NCBI GenBank assembly: GCA_964552035.1 | Contig: CAZKFN010000111.1 | Location: 1-6,057 of the forward strand | Length of the DNA: 6,057 nt | Source of the DNA: CAZKFN01 sp964552035 | Lineage (GTDB): Bacteria > Bacteroidota > Bacteroidia > Flavobacteriales_E > Vicingaceae | Reading direction: 5' to 3' | Shown: piece by piece, positions 5,618 through 6,057 of the stretch | How the letters are laid out: every line of letters begins with the position of its first letter | How positions within the stretch are numbered: the first letter of the stretch is position 1 | Notes under the pieces: model-generated | The model's input: the letters and a program-made list of their open reading frames with translations, nothing else | The model's database searches: none | Told to the model about the DNA's origin: nothing | Program-made: the position numbers and the translations under genes

Positions 5618-6057
5618 AATTGAAGCATTCTCTTTAAAAACGAGGATTAAAAGGCTTAAAAGAGATAGTAACAGATGGTCAGTGTTTACGCTGGCCATTG
5701 TTTTTTTCTTAGCCTTGCCCGTCATATTTATTGGCGTTGAGCTATTCTCTGGCCCTGGTGAAACATGGAATCACATTGTTAAATATTTGTTACCAGATTA
5801 CATTTGGAACTCTTTTTATCTCGTCTTTTTTTGTAGCATACTCGTTTTAATTCTGGGAGTTTCTTCCGCCTGGTTTGTCTCGCGCTTCGATTTTCTTTTT
5901 CGGAAACAAATGGAATGGCTATTGATTCTTCCACTTGCTATACCTTCATATATTGTTGGATATGCTTATGTTGGAATTTTTGATTACGGAGGTAGTATGG
6001 ATCTCTTGTTTCAACTACTCAACTTGGATTTTATACGTATCGACATTATGAATAGAG
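5598..6057 (+). CDS. Ferric iron ABC transporter permease, N-terminal part (FbpB/FutB type), cut by window edge
   Basis: This inner-membrane permease of the iron ABC transporter is cut by the right edge; 153 codons are visible. The ATG at 5598 lies inside the end of the lipoprotein gene, overlapping by 20 bases in another frame. That suggests translational coupling. No other ATG precedes the first membrane helix. A basic cytoplasmic N-terminus (residues 1-27, many Lys/Arg) is followed by three likely helices at about 28-49, 69-94 and 106-127. The motif LPLAIPSYIVGYAYVGIFDY (111-130) is characteristic of FbpB/FutB-type ferric permeases, which are usually around 500 residues or more with two fused permease halves. 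Only the start of the first half is therefore present, and the EAA loop is not reached. Family assignment is strong, supported by the upstream binding protein. Confidence 0.9.
   Translation, partial: MKQLGSKIEAFSLKTRIKRLKRDSNRWSVFTLAIVFFLALPVIFIGVELFSGPGETWNHIVKYLLPDYIWNSFYLVFFCSILVLILGVSSAWFVSRFDFLFRKQMEWLLILPLAIPSYIVGYAYVGIFDYGGSMDLLFQLLNLDFIRIDIMNR

Noticed and set aside
1..6057. CRISPR arrays, tRNA or rRNA genes, insertion sequences, phage or toxin-antitoxin modules
   Set aside because: No regularly spaced repeats, cloverleaf-like sequence, transposase or terminal inverted repeats were seen. All long frames belong to housekeeping, transport or esterase-fold families.

Overview
The window looks like chromosomal DNA from a member of the Bacteroidota (flavobacterial or cytophagal type). 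The DNA is AT-rich, leaders lack clear Shine-Dalgarno sequences, several starts follow A-rich stretches, and four non-coding stretches carry exact matches to the Bacteroidota -7 promoter element TAnnTTTG. The proteins (an RlmI-like methyltransferase, an RhlE-like helicase, an exported erythromycin-esterase-fold protein, and a FutA/FbpA-type iron-binding lipoprotein) fit that group. The genus cannot be named from this sequence.

Layout. Three genes lie on the minus strand, read from right to left: the erythromycin esterase family protein (3076-4383), the DEAD-box RNA helicase (1459-2727), and a PUA-domain SAM-dependent 23S rRNA methyltransferase (51-1298). Divergent from these, on the plus strand, are a ferric-iron ABC transporter substrate-binding lipoprotein (4562-5617) and the start of its permease (5598 to the window edge). 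The two overlap by 20 bases. The 178-base divergent region holds a promoter for each direction, and an AT-rich palindrome sits on the iron-gene promoter. No ATPase gene is in the window; it may lie beyond the right edge.

How the genes relate. The helicase and the methyltransferase both act on RNA or ribosomes but are 160 bases apart, and each has its own possible -7 element. The lipoprotein and permease form a translationally coupled iron-uptake operon. The esterase-family gene is probably an independent unit.

Most notable non-coding feature. The roughly 350-base gap upstream of the helicase holds a candidate structured 5' leader RNA: an 11-bp outer stem enclosing two hairpins, with a possible loop-to-junction pseudoknot. 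A -7 element lies just upstream of it. It is the best candidate here for an undescribed regulatory element. The coding genes belong to well-known families, and I see no novel multi-gene system.
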